A stretch of DNA of 64,000 bases from Proteus cibi (GTDB lineage: Bacteria; Pseudomonadota; Gammaproteobacteria; Enterobacterales; Enterobacteriaceae): the NCBI RefSeq assembly GCF_003144405.1, contig NZ_PENW01000009.1, positions 1 to 64,000 of the forward strand. Reading direction: 5' to 3'. Of the stretch, positions 32,911 through 40,360 are shown in pieces. Each line of letters opens with the position of its first letter. Position 1 is the first letter of the stretch. The notes under the pieces were generated by a model, which saw only the letters and a list, made by a program, of their open reading frames with translations, ran no database searches and was not told the DNA's origin. The translations under genes were made by a program, and so were the position numbers.

Positions 32911-33822
32911 TTAAGCCTTAAATTCTCCACCTAGCGCAGATACTAATTCATCGATCAGCACGGAGAATTCACCAGTAAACAGAATGAAATCAGCATCAAA
33001 TCGTTGAGCGTAATCGTCATAATGAATGTCGTCGTTATGCTCTTTCAAAACATCCGATAAGCTGATTTTTTTAAGCATAAAGCTATCGGTTAATGTGAAG
33101 TTGATACGCTCTTTCCACTCCATGGATAACTGAGTGACATGTTTACCGGCTTCAATATGGGTAGCAATTTCGTCTGAAGCTAAATCTTGCTTTTTAAACT
33201 TGGCAATACCGCCTTCCTCTAACACCGCTTTTAATTCAGCTTCGTCATGAAGCATAAATCCTGCTGGGGTATCATTATTACGAACCCATTCGGTAAGTGT
33301 TAGCTCGACTGGTTGCTCGGTGTGAAGTGGAATGACTGGCAATGAGCCCAATGTCTTACGAAGTAATGCAAGTGAATCTTCTGCGCGTTTAAAGCTACTG
33401 GCATCAACGATAATTCTTTGCTTATCCAAGTCAATCCAGATCTGAGTTTGAGAATATTTACTGAATGCGCGAGGTAAGAGAGAGTGAATGACTTCATCTT
33501 TTAATGTCGCTTTTTCTGTCTTTCTCAGCTTAACACCTTGCTCACTTTCGAGTTTTTCAATTTTTCCTTGTAGAGTTTCCTTGATAACTGTCGATGGCAA
33601 TATTTTTTCTTCTTTTCTGAGGCAGAGTAAAATCTGATTGCCAGCAACGTGAGTTAACATCTCACCGTGATTACCAAGTGGTGACACCCAACCAGAGCGA
33701 CTCATATCTTGGCTACTGCATGGTGTAAATGCTAAAGTTTTTAATGCCTCTTCAAGTTGTTCTGCTGAAATTTGAATGTCACGAGTCATACGATATACAA
33801 TCGCATTTTTGAAAAAGTTCAT
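32911..33822 (-). CDS. rdgC: RdgC-family recombination-associated protein
   Basis: A 303-residue protein clearly of the RdgC family: [73 protein letters not shown] and [18 protein letters not shown]. RdgC forms a ring on duplex DNA and restrains RecA. Encoded by a phage within the replication/recombination operon, it may modulate host RecA during phage replication. Full length. Confidence 0.93.
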   Translation of the reverse strand: MNFFKNAIVYRMTRDIQISAEQLEEALKTLAFTPCSSQDMSRSGWVSPLGNHGEMLTHVAGNQILLCLRKEEKILPSTVIKETLQGKIEKLESEQGVKLRKTEKATLKDEVIHSLLPRAFSKYSQTQIWIDLDKQRIIVDASSFKRAEDSLALLRKTLGSLPVIPLHTEQPVELTLTEWVRNNDTPAGFMLHDEAELKAVLEEGGIAKFKKQDLASDEIATHIEAGKHVTQLSMEWKERINFTLTDSFMLKKISLSDVLKEHNDDIHYDDYAQRFDADFILFTGEFSVLIDELVSALGGEFKA

Positions 33823-33839
33823 ATTTATTTCCTTAGAAT

Positions 33840-34565
33840 TTATTTAACTAGACGGCGATGACTCTGCCATGTGAAATTGATTGTTGTTGGATTTCCCATT
33901 CTCAGTCGATCAATGACTCGCTCACCAAGAACGCGACCAAGTTCATCAAATTTAAGATTTGTTAATATTCCAACCGGTTTTTTGTTAGCTAAACGGCGAT
34001 CAACCACTTGGAAAATAATTAACTCCTCGTTTTTGTTTTCACGCTGAACACCAACATCATCAAGAACAAGTAAATCAACCTCGCACAGATCATCAATCAG
34101 TTTTGACTCTGTTGTTTTTGCGTCTTTCTGGTAGGTGTCACGCACTTTCATCATCAAGTCTGGTAGTGTTGCAATCAGAATGCTTTTGCCGTTTTGAATG
34201 ATGTAATTACCAATTGCTGAGGCTAAGTGATTTTTTCCAGTGCCAGGGTTTCCACTGAAAATAAAACCACCGAATGACTGCCCGAATTCCTCGGCATACT
34301 TTTTCGCTTTGTGAAGTGCTTTTTGCTGTTCAGCGTTTGTGGCTTGGTAATTATCAAATGTGCATTCTTGGTGTAATGGGCTGATACCAGAACGCCCCAT
34401 AATCTTATTCAATCGAGTTACACGGTTTTCATCTGCGATCCGCTTAGAGTCAATTTCACCCTGCTCTCGTTGCCATGCCATAAGTTCTTCAGCCGTTGAG
34501 AACTTTGGCTTGATGTGTTCTGGCATCATGCGTTTTAATCGCGCCAGTGTTGCCGTTGCTGTCAT
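33840..34565 (-). CDS. DnaC-like replication protein (helicase loader)
   Basis: A 241-residue AAA+ ATPase. Walker A is [15 protein letters not shown] (about residue 103), Walker B is [10 protein letters not shown] (about 158), followed by sensor-like [10 protein letters not shown] and a final [18 protein letters not shown]. It is of DnaC type and replaces lambda P as loader of host DnaB at the phage origin. Its start overlaps the O-like stop by one base. Confidence 0.92.
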   Translation of the reverse strand: MTATATLARLKRMMPEHIKPKFSTAEELMAWQREQGEIDSKRIADENRVTRLNKIMGRSGISPLHQECTFDNYQATNAEQQKALHKAKKYAEEFGQSFGGFIFSGNPGTGKNHLASAIGNYIIQNGKSILIATLPDLMMKVRDTYQKDAKTTESKLIDDLCEVDLLVLDDVGVQRENKNEELIIFQVVDRRLANKKPVGILTNLKFDELGRVLGERVIDRLRMGNPTTINFTWQSHRRLVK

Positions 34566-35386
34566 TAGAAGTTCTCCGGTATGAATTCTTGAGTTTGGCT
34601 AGGTTGAATAATTCGATTAGGTTGTTGGTATGGCGTTTTAGGCTTGAATAATCCCTGCCAGCCGTTAGTAACCGAGTTATTGATTATTTCTTCAGGTGAA
34701 AAACCCAGCTCATAACACTCAGTAAGAAGTTTTATTTGCCCATCGAGAGTTCGCTTAGATTTTATCGGTTGTTTAATTTCCTTTCGGTACCCAACCCAAT
34801 TTCTCCAAGTGTCAGGATTTAACCAGCTGGGTATATCTACGCTAAGCGGATCGAAACTTTGTTTTTTAGGCGTAGATTTTTGTTTAGGGGATATAGGGGT
34901 TTTAATATCTTTTACTGTATTTGGTATAGTGTCTTTGGTGATCCCCTTTTTCGGGGATACCGCTACACGTTTTCGGGGATGGTTATCCTCGTTTTCGGGG
35001 ATAGTTTTCCTTGTTTTCGTGTATACCCATTCTGAGGTGTTTTTATTGATAGAAATGTATCTGTTTTGCCCTATTCTTCTAACGTTAATTATTCTCCGCG
35101 ACTCAAGAGAGCCAACCGCTTCAGATACAGGATTGCGTCCTAATTTTGTTTTCTCTTCAATCAAGATGTTTTGAATGCGGTCTTCTTTCTTTTGCCACCC
35201 CCAAGTAAGCCGAATAATGGCATTAAGAACCTGCCACTCTCTACCTGCTAACTGGAGTTCGCATAAAGCATCTTGAATTTCATTAGCTACCCGTAAGTAG
35301 CCGTTATCAAGATCAGCCACTTTAACCTCTGGTTTGTCTGGTATCAGTTGCTTGTTAACAAAATCAATGTTCTTGACTACTGTCAT
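34565..35386 (-). CDS. Replication protein O-like (initiator)
   Basis: A 273-residue protein. The ATG at 35386 with GGAGGT four bases upstream is chosen over 35458. The N-terminal replication-O domain shows DLDNGYLRVANEIQDALCELQLAGREWQVLNAIIRLTWGW and a winged helix (TKLGRNPVSEAVGSLESRRII). A variable linker rich in Lys/Pro follows, and the C-terminus has WLNPDTWRNWVGYRKEI and NGWQGLFKPK. The phage origin is usually inside such a gene; repeated GGGGAT elements near 34940-35010 may be part of it. Confidence 0.9.
   Translation of the reverse strand: MTVVKNIDFVNKQLIPDKPEVKVADLDNGYLRVANEIQDALCELQLAGREWQVLNAIIRLTWGWQKKEDRIQNILIEEKTKLGRNPVSEAVGSLESRRIINVRRIGQNRYISINKNTSEWVYTKTRKTIPENEDNHPRKRVAVSPKKGITKDTIPNTVKDIKTPISPKQKSTPKKQSFDPLSVDIPSWLNPDTWRNWVGYRKEIKQPIKSKRTLDGQIKLLTECYELGFSPEEIINNSVTNGWQGLFKPKTPYQQPNRIIQPSQTQEFIPENF
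34925..35002. repeat. Repeated TTTTCGGGGAT elements inside the O-like gene, candidate origin iterons
   Basis: Plus-strand reading shows TTTTTCGGGGATACCG, TTTTCGGGGATGGTTATCC and TTTTCGGGGATAGTTTTCC, three near-copies of TTTTCGGGGAT spaced about 22-26 bases apart, within the linker coding part of the O-like gene. Lambda has its iterons in the same place of gene O. Confidence 0.55.
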
Positions 35387-35519
35387 AGCAACCTCCATCT
35401 GTTTGTTAAGTAAACAGAATTCATATATAATTACTCCATTAATTAGCTGTATCAGCAAAAGGGAAACTCAAAATCAGCTTCCCTTTAATACTGGTTATTG
35501 ATACAGTGTATTTGTTAGT

Positions 35520-35861
35520 CTAAATGGTTAAGTCCATTTGTTGAGAAGCCTCACCATTCGCCGTGGTTGAGGTTTTTCTTTTTGGTGCCTTGATATGCTC
35601 AAGCATCTGAATTAACGCTCTAGCCTCATCACCTTGCAATATCACCGTGTCATCTGGTGTCTCATACCCAATAGCAACTAAAAGCCTTGCACAACGTTGT
35701 ATGAAGCTTAATTGCGTTTTAGATTGTTGAGATTGCCAGCGAGATATTTGTGATTCGTGAATACCCGTCCTTTTCGCTACTTCTCTAGCGCCAGTAACAA
35801 GTATCCCTTTCATGATTTTTGATTCGATTTCTCGAAATTTGCGTTCGTTTGATAGTTCCAT
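35520..35861 (-). CDS. cII: CII-family transcriptional activator
   Basis: A 113-residue protein with helix-turn-helix GAREVAKRTGIHESQISRWQ (about residues 24-43) and the C-terminal VILQGDEARALIQMLEHIKAPKR typical of lambdoid CII. It should activate the establishment promoter for the repressor and usually the integrase. It lies after the cro-like gene and the nut region, as in lambda. Confidence 0.9.
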   Translation of the reverse strand: MELSNERKFREIESKIMKGILVTGAREVAKRTGIHESQISRWQSQQSKTQLSFIQRCARLLVAIGYETPDDTVILQGDEARALIQMLEHIKAPKRKTSTTANGEASQQMDLTI

Positions 35862-35885
35862 TTGTTAAATTCCTTCTTAGATTAC

Positions 35886-35986
35886 TTCCCATATTGGGAA
35901 CAGCAGTAATGATCCGTGGCTCATTCCATATGAGCGGATTGTTTGCCCCAAGATTGCCTAGAGCAGGTTAGTGATGTTAAAGAGCG
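35886..35986 (-). promoter_or_regulatory. nutR-like antitermination site: boxA and hairpins
   Basis: Just after the cro stop the minus strand reads CGCTCTTTAACA (35975-35986), a near-perfect boxA. Downstream follow a two-part hairpin (ATCCG CTCAT-ATGGA-ATGAG CCA CGGAT, 35912-35939) with a five-base loop and the palindrome TTCCCAATATGGGAA (35886-35900). One of them should be boxB for the N-like protein. Confidence 0.65.
35943..35957 (+). promoter_or_regulatory. Possible CII binding site / pRE
   Basis: The plus strand has TTGC-N7-TTGC between cII and cro, pointed toward the repressor gene. CII sites are TTGC-N6-TTGC, so the spacing is one base long. Position and direction fit pRE; the match is imperfect. 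Confidence 0.3.
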
Positions 35987-35993
35987 ATTAAAA

Positions 35994-36221
35994 CTAAGCA
36001 GCAAGTAATTTTTTTTGGCTAATAGCCAGTAAGTCTTCAGCTTTTATTTTCCCTTTGGATAGGGTTTGGATTGTTTTTGCATAATTAGTTTTTCCAAAGA
36101 ACTCTGTTTTTGGTAGAAAACCGTTATCAATCCATTTATAAACAGCTCGCTCACTTACTCCGCATGCCTTTGCTACTTCTGCAACGCCAATTTGTTTAAT
36201 TGGCTCCCTTAAATCGTGCAT
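35994..36221 (-). CDS. cro: Cro-like repressor
   Basis: A 75-residue DNA-binding protein with helix-turn-helix VAEVAKACGVSERAVYKWIDNGFLP (about residues 12-36), resembling YdaS/Cro proteins of lambdoid phages. It is the first gene of the rightward operon from pR and is divergent from the repressor gene. TAAGGAG lies upstream of the ATG. Confidence 0.88.
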   Translation of the reverse strand: MHDLREPIKQIGVAEVAKACGVSERAVYKWIDNGFLPKTEFFGKTNYAKTIQTLSKGKIKAEDLLAISQKKLLAA

Positions 36222-36236
36222 AGAAGTCTCCTTAAT

Positions 36237-36280
36237 GAACTTTCAGTACATATATTAGTTGAACTGACAGTTCCTTTCAA
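36237..36280 (-). promoter_or_regulatory. OR operators and pR promoter
   Basis: Two 13-bp operators lie 24 bp apart centre to centre: GAACTTTCAGTAC (36237-36249) and the perfect palindrome GAACTGACAGTTC (36261-36273). On the minus strand TTGAAA (36275-36280), a 17-base spacer holding the palindrome, and TAATAT (36252-36257) form pR. Repressor on these sites would block pR directly. Confidence 0.85.
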
Positions 36281-36299
36281 GATGTTTATTATTGAACGT

Positions 36300-36977
36300 A
36301 TGGTACAAATTAATAACGTGCGTGAACTATTTGCCAAGAGGCTTGCGCAGGCTTCAAGAGATGCTGGTTTTGATGACCATGGCAAAGCGACAGAAATAGC
36401 TAATAAACTTGGCGTAACAACCAAGGCTGTTAGTAAATGGTTTAATGCTGAATCACTACCAAGACAGGAGGTGATGAATAAGTTAGCTAAATTACTTTCA
36501 GTGGATATAGTCTGGTTGCAACACGGTCAGGAGAATGTAAATAATTCAAATGTTAGTAATCCAAGACCTTATAGACCAGCCCCTAAATACCCTGTAATTA
36601 GCTTTGTTCAGGCTGGTAATTGGACTGAAGCCTGTGAGCCATATACACTTAGCGAGATCGATGAATGGTATGAGTCTGAAGTTGCTGTTCAGGGATCTGC
36701 TTTTTGGCTTAAGGTTGAGGGAGACTCAATGACAGCGCCAACAGGTATCAGTATTCCAGAAGGATCATTGGTTCTAGTTGATACAGGAAGAGAGCCTATA
36801 AATGGAAGCTTGGTAATAGCTAAGCTTACTGATACGAATGAAGCAACATTCAAAAAACTTGTTTTGGATGGAGCTAAATATCTTAAAGCGTTAAACCCAG
36901 CCTACCCCGCAATTACTATAAATGGTAACTGTAAAATTATTGGTGTTGTAGTTCAAATGATGATGCGATTTGTCTAA
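36300..36977 (+). CDS. cI: CI-type repressor with LexA-like peptidase domain
   Basis: About 225 residues from ATG 36300 (MVQINNVRELFAKRL); an ATG at 36282 is the alternative and neither has a strong ribosome site. The helix-turn-helix is KATEIANKLGVTTKAVSKWFN. A hinge rich in Asn and Pro follows. The C-terminal S24 domain has the catalytic Ser in EGDSMTAP and the Lys in SLVIAKLTDTNEATFKKL. It should be cleaved under RecA activation, giving SOS induction. Confidence 0.93.
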   Translation: MVQINNVRELFAKRLAQASRDAGFDDHGKATEIANKLGVTTKAVSKWFNAESLPRQEVMNKLAKLLSVDIVWLQHGQENVNNSNVSNPRPYRPAPKYPVISFVQAGNWTEACEPYTLSEIDEWYESEVAVQGSAFWLKVEGDSMTAPTGISIPEGSLVLVDTGREPINGSLVIAKLTDTNEATFKKLVLDGAKYLKALNPAYPAITINGNCKIIGVVVQMMMRFV

Positions 36978-37003
36978 CTTTTAATCATTAAAAAGAGGAT
37001 GCT

Positions 37004-37411
37004 TTGAGAATACTTTTTCTAATTATTATCATTGCTTTGTCAGGATGTGTAACAGGTGAAAAAATATCATCAATACATTCTGGGATGAGTAAAGACAATG
37101 TTATATCAATAATGGGTAACCCTGATGGGAATGAGTCAAGCAATGATTATGAAATATTAATTTATGCTAACAGGCTTATGTCTGGTTGGTCTTATGATAA
37201 AGCCGACTATAAGTTTATATTTAAAAATAATTCTCTTATTGAATATGGACCAGAAAAAATAAGACAAGATAATGGGGCTTCGGCTATTAGAGCAATATCA
37301 GCACAACAAAGCCTGTTACTATGGCAACAACAGCAAAACATTTATAAGAAACCAGTAACAACAACGAACTGTACAAAATTAGGCTCTACCGTTAACTGCA
37401 CATCATACTAA
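37004..37411 (+). CDS. Repressor-linked lipoprotein, SmpA/BamE-like start
   Basis: A 135-residue protein starting at TTG with GAGG about seven bases upstream. The signal RILFLIIIIALSGC gives an acylated Cys at residue 15. The next part, GEKISSIHSGMSKDNVISIMGNPDG, resembles the SmpA/OmlA (BamE-like) fold. The C-terminus is Gln-rich. It starts 26 bases after the repressor stop on the same strand, so it should be made in the lysogen. Such genes often block superinfection or alter the surface; this is inferred. Confidence 0.75.
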   Translation: MRILFLIIIIALSGCVTGEKISSIHSGMSKDNVISIMGNPDGNESSNDYEILIYANRLMSGWSYDKADYKFIFKNNSLIEYGPEKIRQDNGASAIRAISAQQSLLLWQQQQNIYKKPVTTTNCTKLGSTVNCTSY

Positions 37412-37429
37412 CCTCATACTCTTTATTTG

Positions 37430-37454
37430 ATCCCTCTATATGAGGGATTTTTTT
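37430..37454 (+). terminator. Terminator of the repressor operon
   Basis: ATCCCTC-TATAT-GAGGGAT followed by seven T on the plus strand, 18 bases after the lipoprotein stop. Confidence 0.8.
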
Positions 37455-37535
37455 CATCCCGCCTAAATAAATTAGTGATTAAGATCTAATTTTAAATATT
37501 TACAAAAAATAAATACCTTTTAAAAACAACAAAAT

Positions 37536-37610
37536 ATACTAAAAGTTCACTATGATAATAAAATATTGTACTTTTGGTTCTTGATTTATGTGAACTATTG
37601 GTTCAATATA
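37536..37610 (+). promoter_or_regulatory. OL operators and pL promoter
   Basis: GTACTTTTGGTTC (37568-37580) and GAACTATTGGTTC (37592-37604) are 24 bp apart, the same spacing as in OR, with a weaker ATACTAAAAGTTC at 37536-37548. TTGATT (37581-37586) and AATATA (37605-37610) frame the second operator at 18 bases and form a plausible pL directed at the N-like gene. Confidence 0.75.
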
Positions 37611-37649
37611 TAACTCATCAAAGGCAAGGAGCCAAAGGTAAACGGATTT

Positions 37650-37707
37650 AGCTCTTTAACAATTAGGAAGAAATGATTCAGGCATTCTTGAATCACCACT
37701 GAGTGGT
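37650..37707 (+). promoter_or_regulatory. nutL-like antitermination site
   Basis: boxA GCTCTTTAACAA (37651-37662) is followed by TGATTCA-GGCATTCT-TGAATCA (37674-37695) and the palindrome ACCAC-TGA-GTGGT (37695-37707) with a short T run. The layout mirrors the nutR-like site and precedes the N-like gene. Confidence 0.65.
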
Positions 37708-37754
37708 TTTTGGTGAGCAATAAATCTCAACCAAAGATCACTTAGGAGGCAAAT

Positions 37755-38042
37755 ATGGCAACGATAAAGGTCATTGAAAGAAGTAGTTACTCTCAACGTA
37801 GATATGAGCGCAGGGCTGAGTTCCTAGCTCGTAAACGTGAAGAGATAAAAACTCCAAGTCGCTCAGTGGAAGAAATATGGGATTCAATATTTGGCGTTGA
37901 GAAACCAGAACGCCCTGTTCTCTCTCTCAAGCCAACAAAGCATTATCCAAGTGGAGATAACTGTTGCTTACCTAATGTAGCAGTATTTTCAGGAGTTAAA
38001 ACAAAACAGCCGAGCAGTGAGTTCGGGGTTACGGCGAGATAA
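37755..38042 (+). CDS. N: N-like early antitermination protein
   Basis: A 95-residue protein with a perfect ribosome site (AGGAGG). The N-terminus has an arginine-rich helix SQRRYERRAEFLARKREE (about residues 12-29), the boxB-binding type of lambdoid N proteins. The rest is polar and probably disordered, as expected. It is the first gene after pL and behind a boxA/hairpin site. Sequence identity to known N proteins is not needed for the call, since N proteins diverge quickly. Confidence 0.82.
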   Translation: MATIKVIERSSYSQRRYERRAEFLARKREEIKTPSRSVEEIWDSIFGVEKPERPVLSLKPTKHYPSGDNCCLPNVAVFSGVKTKQPSSEFGVTAR

Positions 38043-38063
38043 AGCCCACGGATGGGCTTACCA

Positions 38064-38561
38064 TTACATAATGCTTTTAGCTAGATCAGAAAGCAATTTA
38101 GTAAAAGAACCGGTATTAGAAATCAAAATGTCAATACATTTTCCGATAACACTCTCAACACCTTTTTCTTTTATATAGCGGATGAGTGTTGTCTTTTCGG
38201 CATCAGAAATACTAGCATCATGAATCATAGATTCTATTTTATTAATAGTGTCTTGATGGATTTTAATAGTCACTGAATTTAGTTCATTGCCAATGGAATC
38301 CTCATTTATATAATCAAATCCTTTTGAAGTGAGAGCCATCTTAGGCAGGATATATACGAATTTACCAGTCCCGCTTAACTGAATTGCACCATCTTTAATT
38401 AAACCTTGATCTTGTAAATAATTGATATTACATGCCAATGTATCCTTACCAATACGTATCTCTAATTCAGTAAGTTGACTATTGCTTATTGGTTTCATTG
38501 GATAATTGCGATTATTTAGTGCTATCAAGATATTGCGTTGTATTTCAGATAAAGAAGTCAT
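38064..38561 (-). CDS. Winged-helix-like accessory protein, minus strand
   Basis: A 165-residue protein. The N-terminal half (SLSEIQRNILIALNNRNYPMK, ISNSQLTELEIRIGKDTLACNINYLQDQGLI) looks like a winged helix followed by a beta wing (MALTSKGFDYI). The C-terminal half is helical. It runs opposite to the left operon, between N and the recombination genes. In lambdoid phages this place often holds exclusion or regulatory genes. Function unknown. Confidence 0.65.
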   Translation of the reverse strand: MTSLSEIQRNILIALNNRNYPMKPISNSQLTELEIRIGKDTLACNINYLQDQGLIKDGAIQLSGTGKFVYILPKMALTSKGFDYINEDSIGNELNSVTIKIHQDTINKIESMIHDASISDAEKTTLIRYIKEKGVESVIGKCIDILISNTGSFTKLLSDLAKSIM

Positions 38562-38678
38562 TCTTATTGCCTCACATTGTAATGGAATTAATGATAATAC
38601 AATAGAGCAATGCTACATGGGTCTTATTACGATCAATCAAAAATAACTATCTGTTATCATTATTAAATATAGGAGAAA

Positions 38679-38729
38679 ATGCCCTCGGTCAGCAGTAACC
38701 CACCACTTAATCATTCATATCGCTATTAA
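38679..38729 (+). CDS. Possible 16-residue leader peptide
   Basis: AGGAG four bases before ATG, then MPSVSSNPPLNHSYRY and stop, 33 bases upstream of the coiled-coil gene. It may be a chance frame or a short translated leader. Confidence 0.25.
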   Translation: MPSVSSNPPLNHSYRY

Positions 38730-38762
38730 TAGTGAGGAATACGCACATAAGGAACATAGGAA

Positions 38763-39671
38763 ATGGCAAATGAATTAGTCGTAATTGAACAAGCGACAGC
38801 GCTAGATTTATTTACAGCGCCAGAAAAAGTAAATCAGATGCTAGAGCACATTAAGTCTCTTGCAGAAGAAGAGCGTAAAGAACTCGACAGTGATTTCTCA
38901 GTAGCTAAAAACCGAAAGGCTTTTGCATCTCTGGCGTACAAAGTTACTCAAACAAAAACAGCTATTGATAAGGCTGGCAAACTGGTTGTTAATGACCTGA
39001 AAGAATTACCTAAGAAAGTAGATGCCGCACGTAAGCTATTTCGAGACGAACTTGACTTACTGAGTGATGGAATTCGCAAACCACTAACAGAATGGGAAGC
39101 GCAAGAAAAAGCTCGCGAAGAAGCCGAAGCGCTTAAGAAGCAAGTCGAAGTTGATCATGAAGAAGCTCTGCAAATGAACGAATTGTTTGATCTGCGCAAA
39201 GCTGAAGAAGAACGCCAGCGCATTGCTCGTGAAGAAGAAATGAAACGACAAGCTGCGGAACAGGCAAGACTCGAAGCTGAACGAAAGGCACGGCAAGAAA
39301 TTGAAGCGTTAGCTAAGCGTGAGCGTGAAGCAAAAGAAGCAGCCGAACGTGCAGAGCGTGAAAAGCAGGAAGCTATTCAACGTGCAGAGCAAGCGGCAAA
39401 AGAAGCTAAGGAAAAGGCAGAACGCGAGAAGCAATTAGCTATCGAAGCCGAACGCAAGAAAGCACAGGAAGCAGAACAAGCGCGATTAGCAGAAGAAGAA
39501 CGTAAGCGTCAGGAAGAAGCTAAACGTCAGGCTGATAAGGAGCATCAGAAAGCAATTAACAATCAAGCTATGCAAGATTTAATTGATGCTGGTATTCCAG
39601 AAGAGTGTGCTAAGAACTGCATTATTGCTATTGCTAAAAACCTAGTATCAAACGTTAAGATCCACTACTAA
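38763..39671 (+). CDS. Coiled-coil protein of the recT operon
   Basis: A 302-residue protein. Residues 1-110 form a globular helical domain; about 110-265 are an uninterrupted Glu/Lys/Arg/Ala coiled coil (repeats of AEREKQ/AERKA); the C-terminal 35 residues (LIDAGIPEECAKNCIIAIAKNLVSNVKI) form a small domain. Proteins of this layout are regular companions of RecT in enterobacterial prophages. The role is not established; a scaffold for the recombination complex is a guess. Similarity to TolA is only compositional. Confidence 0.8.
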   Translation: MANELVVIEQATALDLFTAPEKVNQMLEHIKSLAEEERKELDSDFSVAKNRKAFASLAYKVTQTKTAIDKAGKLVVNDLKELPKKVDAARKLFRDELDLLSDGIRKPLTEWEAQEKAREEAEALKKQVEVDHEEALQMNELFDLRKAEEERQRIAREEEMKRQAAEQARLEAERKARQEIEALAKREREAKEAAERAEREKQEAIQRAEQAAKEAKEKAEREKQLAIEAERKKAQEAEQARLAEEERKRQEEAKRQADKEHQKAINNQAMQDLIDAGIPEECAKNCIIAIAKNLVSNVKIHY

Positions 39672-39724
39672 CCCACCGCACCAACACCAGATAACCACCC
39701 TATCGCTCACCTAGCGAGGTAACA

Positions 39725-39880
39725 ATGAAATCAGAATATTACATCACTATGCGTGATTGCATGGCGGTGCGTATCACTACGCCTCAAGCACGTAAGAATA
39801 AACGTACAAGCCCATGGTTATTCAGTTTAGCTGTGGTCATTGTGACAACCGTTGGCGTAATACCGACATTTGTAAGTTGA
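39725..39880 (+). CDS. 51-residue single-pass membrane peptide
   Basis: GAGGT precedes the ATG; product MKSEYYITMRDCMAVRITTP, a basic stretch (ARKNKRTSP) and one membrane helix (WLFSLAVVIVTTVGVIP). Orientation N-in is predicted from the basic segment. It lies in the left operon between the coiled-coil gene and recT, where lambda encodes small host-acting peptides such as Kil. Function unknown. Confidence 0.6.
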   Translation: MKSEYYITMRDCMAVRITTPQARKNKRTSPWLFSLAVVIVTTVGVIPTFVS

Positions 39881-39887
39881 GGTGATT

Positions 39888-40142
39888 ATGCAAATTTCAT
39901 ACAGCTACTCGAACGGAACTCGGGTAGTAGACGGCAAAACAGTCATGGAATTTGATGAAAGTAGCAAGCTTAGTATTGAGACAGGAAGTTTCGCTGAGCT
40001 GGCTAGATTAACGGAGATTGACCCAGTTGAGGCCCTGCAATGGATTATGCAGTTCGACAAGGAAGAGATTGACAGGATTGTCAGTGAAGCAAGCAAGGAT
40101 GCTCCTATTTCTAAACTGGCTATGCTAAGGAGGGTTGCGTGA
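39888..40142 (+). CDS. Small protein of the recT operon
   Basis: An 84-residue protein; ATG 39888 with GAGGTG directly upstream. Sequence has a beta N-terminus (MQISYSYSNGTRVVDGKTV) and a helical C-terminus ending KLAMLRRVA. Its stop overlaps the next GTG start. No family recognised. Confidence 0.65.
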   Translation: MQISYSYSNGTRVVDGKTVMEFDESSKLSIETGSFAELARLTEIDPVEALQWIMQFDKEEIDRIVSEASKDAPISKLAMLRRVA

Positions 40143-40360
40143 ATCCTTATCATGAACTTGATGCAATGGAAGAGCGAAGACAAGAAGAAGCATCATGGAT
40201 TGATGCAAAGGACGCTGAGTTAAGTAATGTCGCATTTAACGTGGTTGATGGATTACCAAAAGACATTACCAGTCAATGGAGTGACAGCGTTTTCGATATG
40301 ACAATTGATAGTCTTTATAAGGAGTTAAAGAACTATCAGGAACGTAGGAGGATGTCGTGA
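40139..40360 (+). CDS. Small acidic protein preceding recT
   Basis: A 73-residue protein starting at GTG behind a perfect AGGAGGG. Acidic and helical (HELDAMEERRQEEASWIDAKDAEL). It overlaps both neighbours by four bases. Function unknown. Confidence 0.65.
   Translation: MNPYHELDAMEERRQEEASWIDAKDAELSNVAFNVVDGLPKDITSQWSDSVFDMTIDSLYKELKNYQERRRMS

Noticed and set aside
34809-35174. 121-residue frame on the plus strand
   Set aside because: Antisense to the well-supported O-like replication gene; hydrophobic composition typical of shadow frames.
36216-36299. N-terminal extension of the repressor
   Set aside because: It would cover the OR operators and pR, and the sequence before MVQINNV does not look like a repressor start.
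38763-39671. TolA-like envelope protein
   Set aside because: The similarity comes only from Ala/Glu/Lys coiled-coil composition; there is no membrane segment or TolA domain III.
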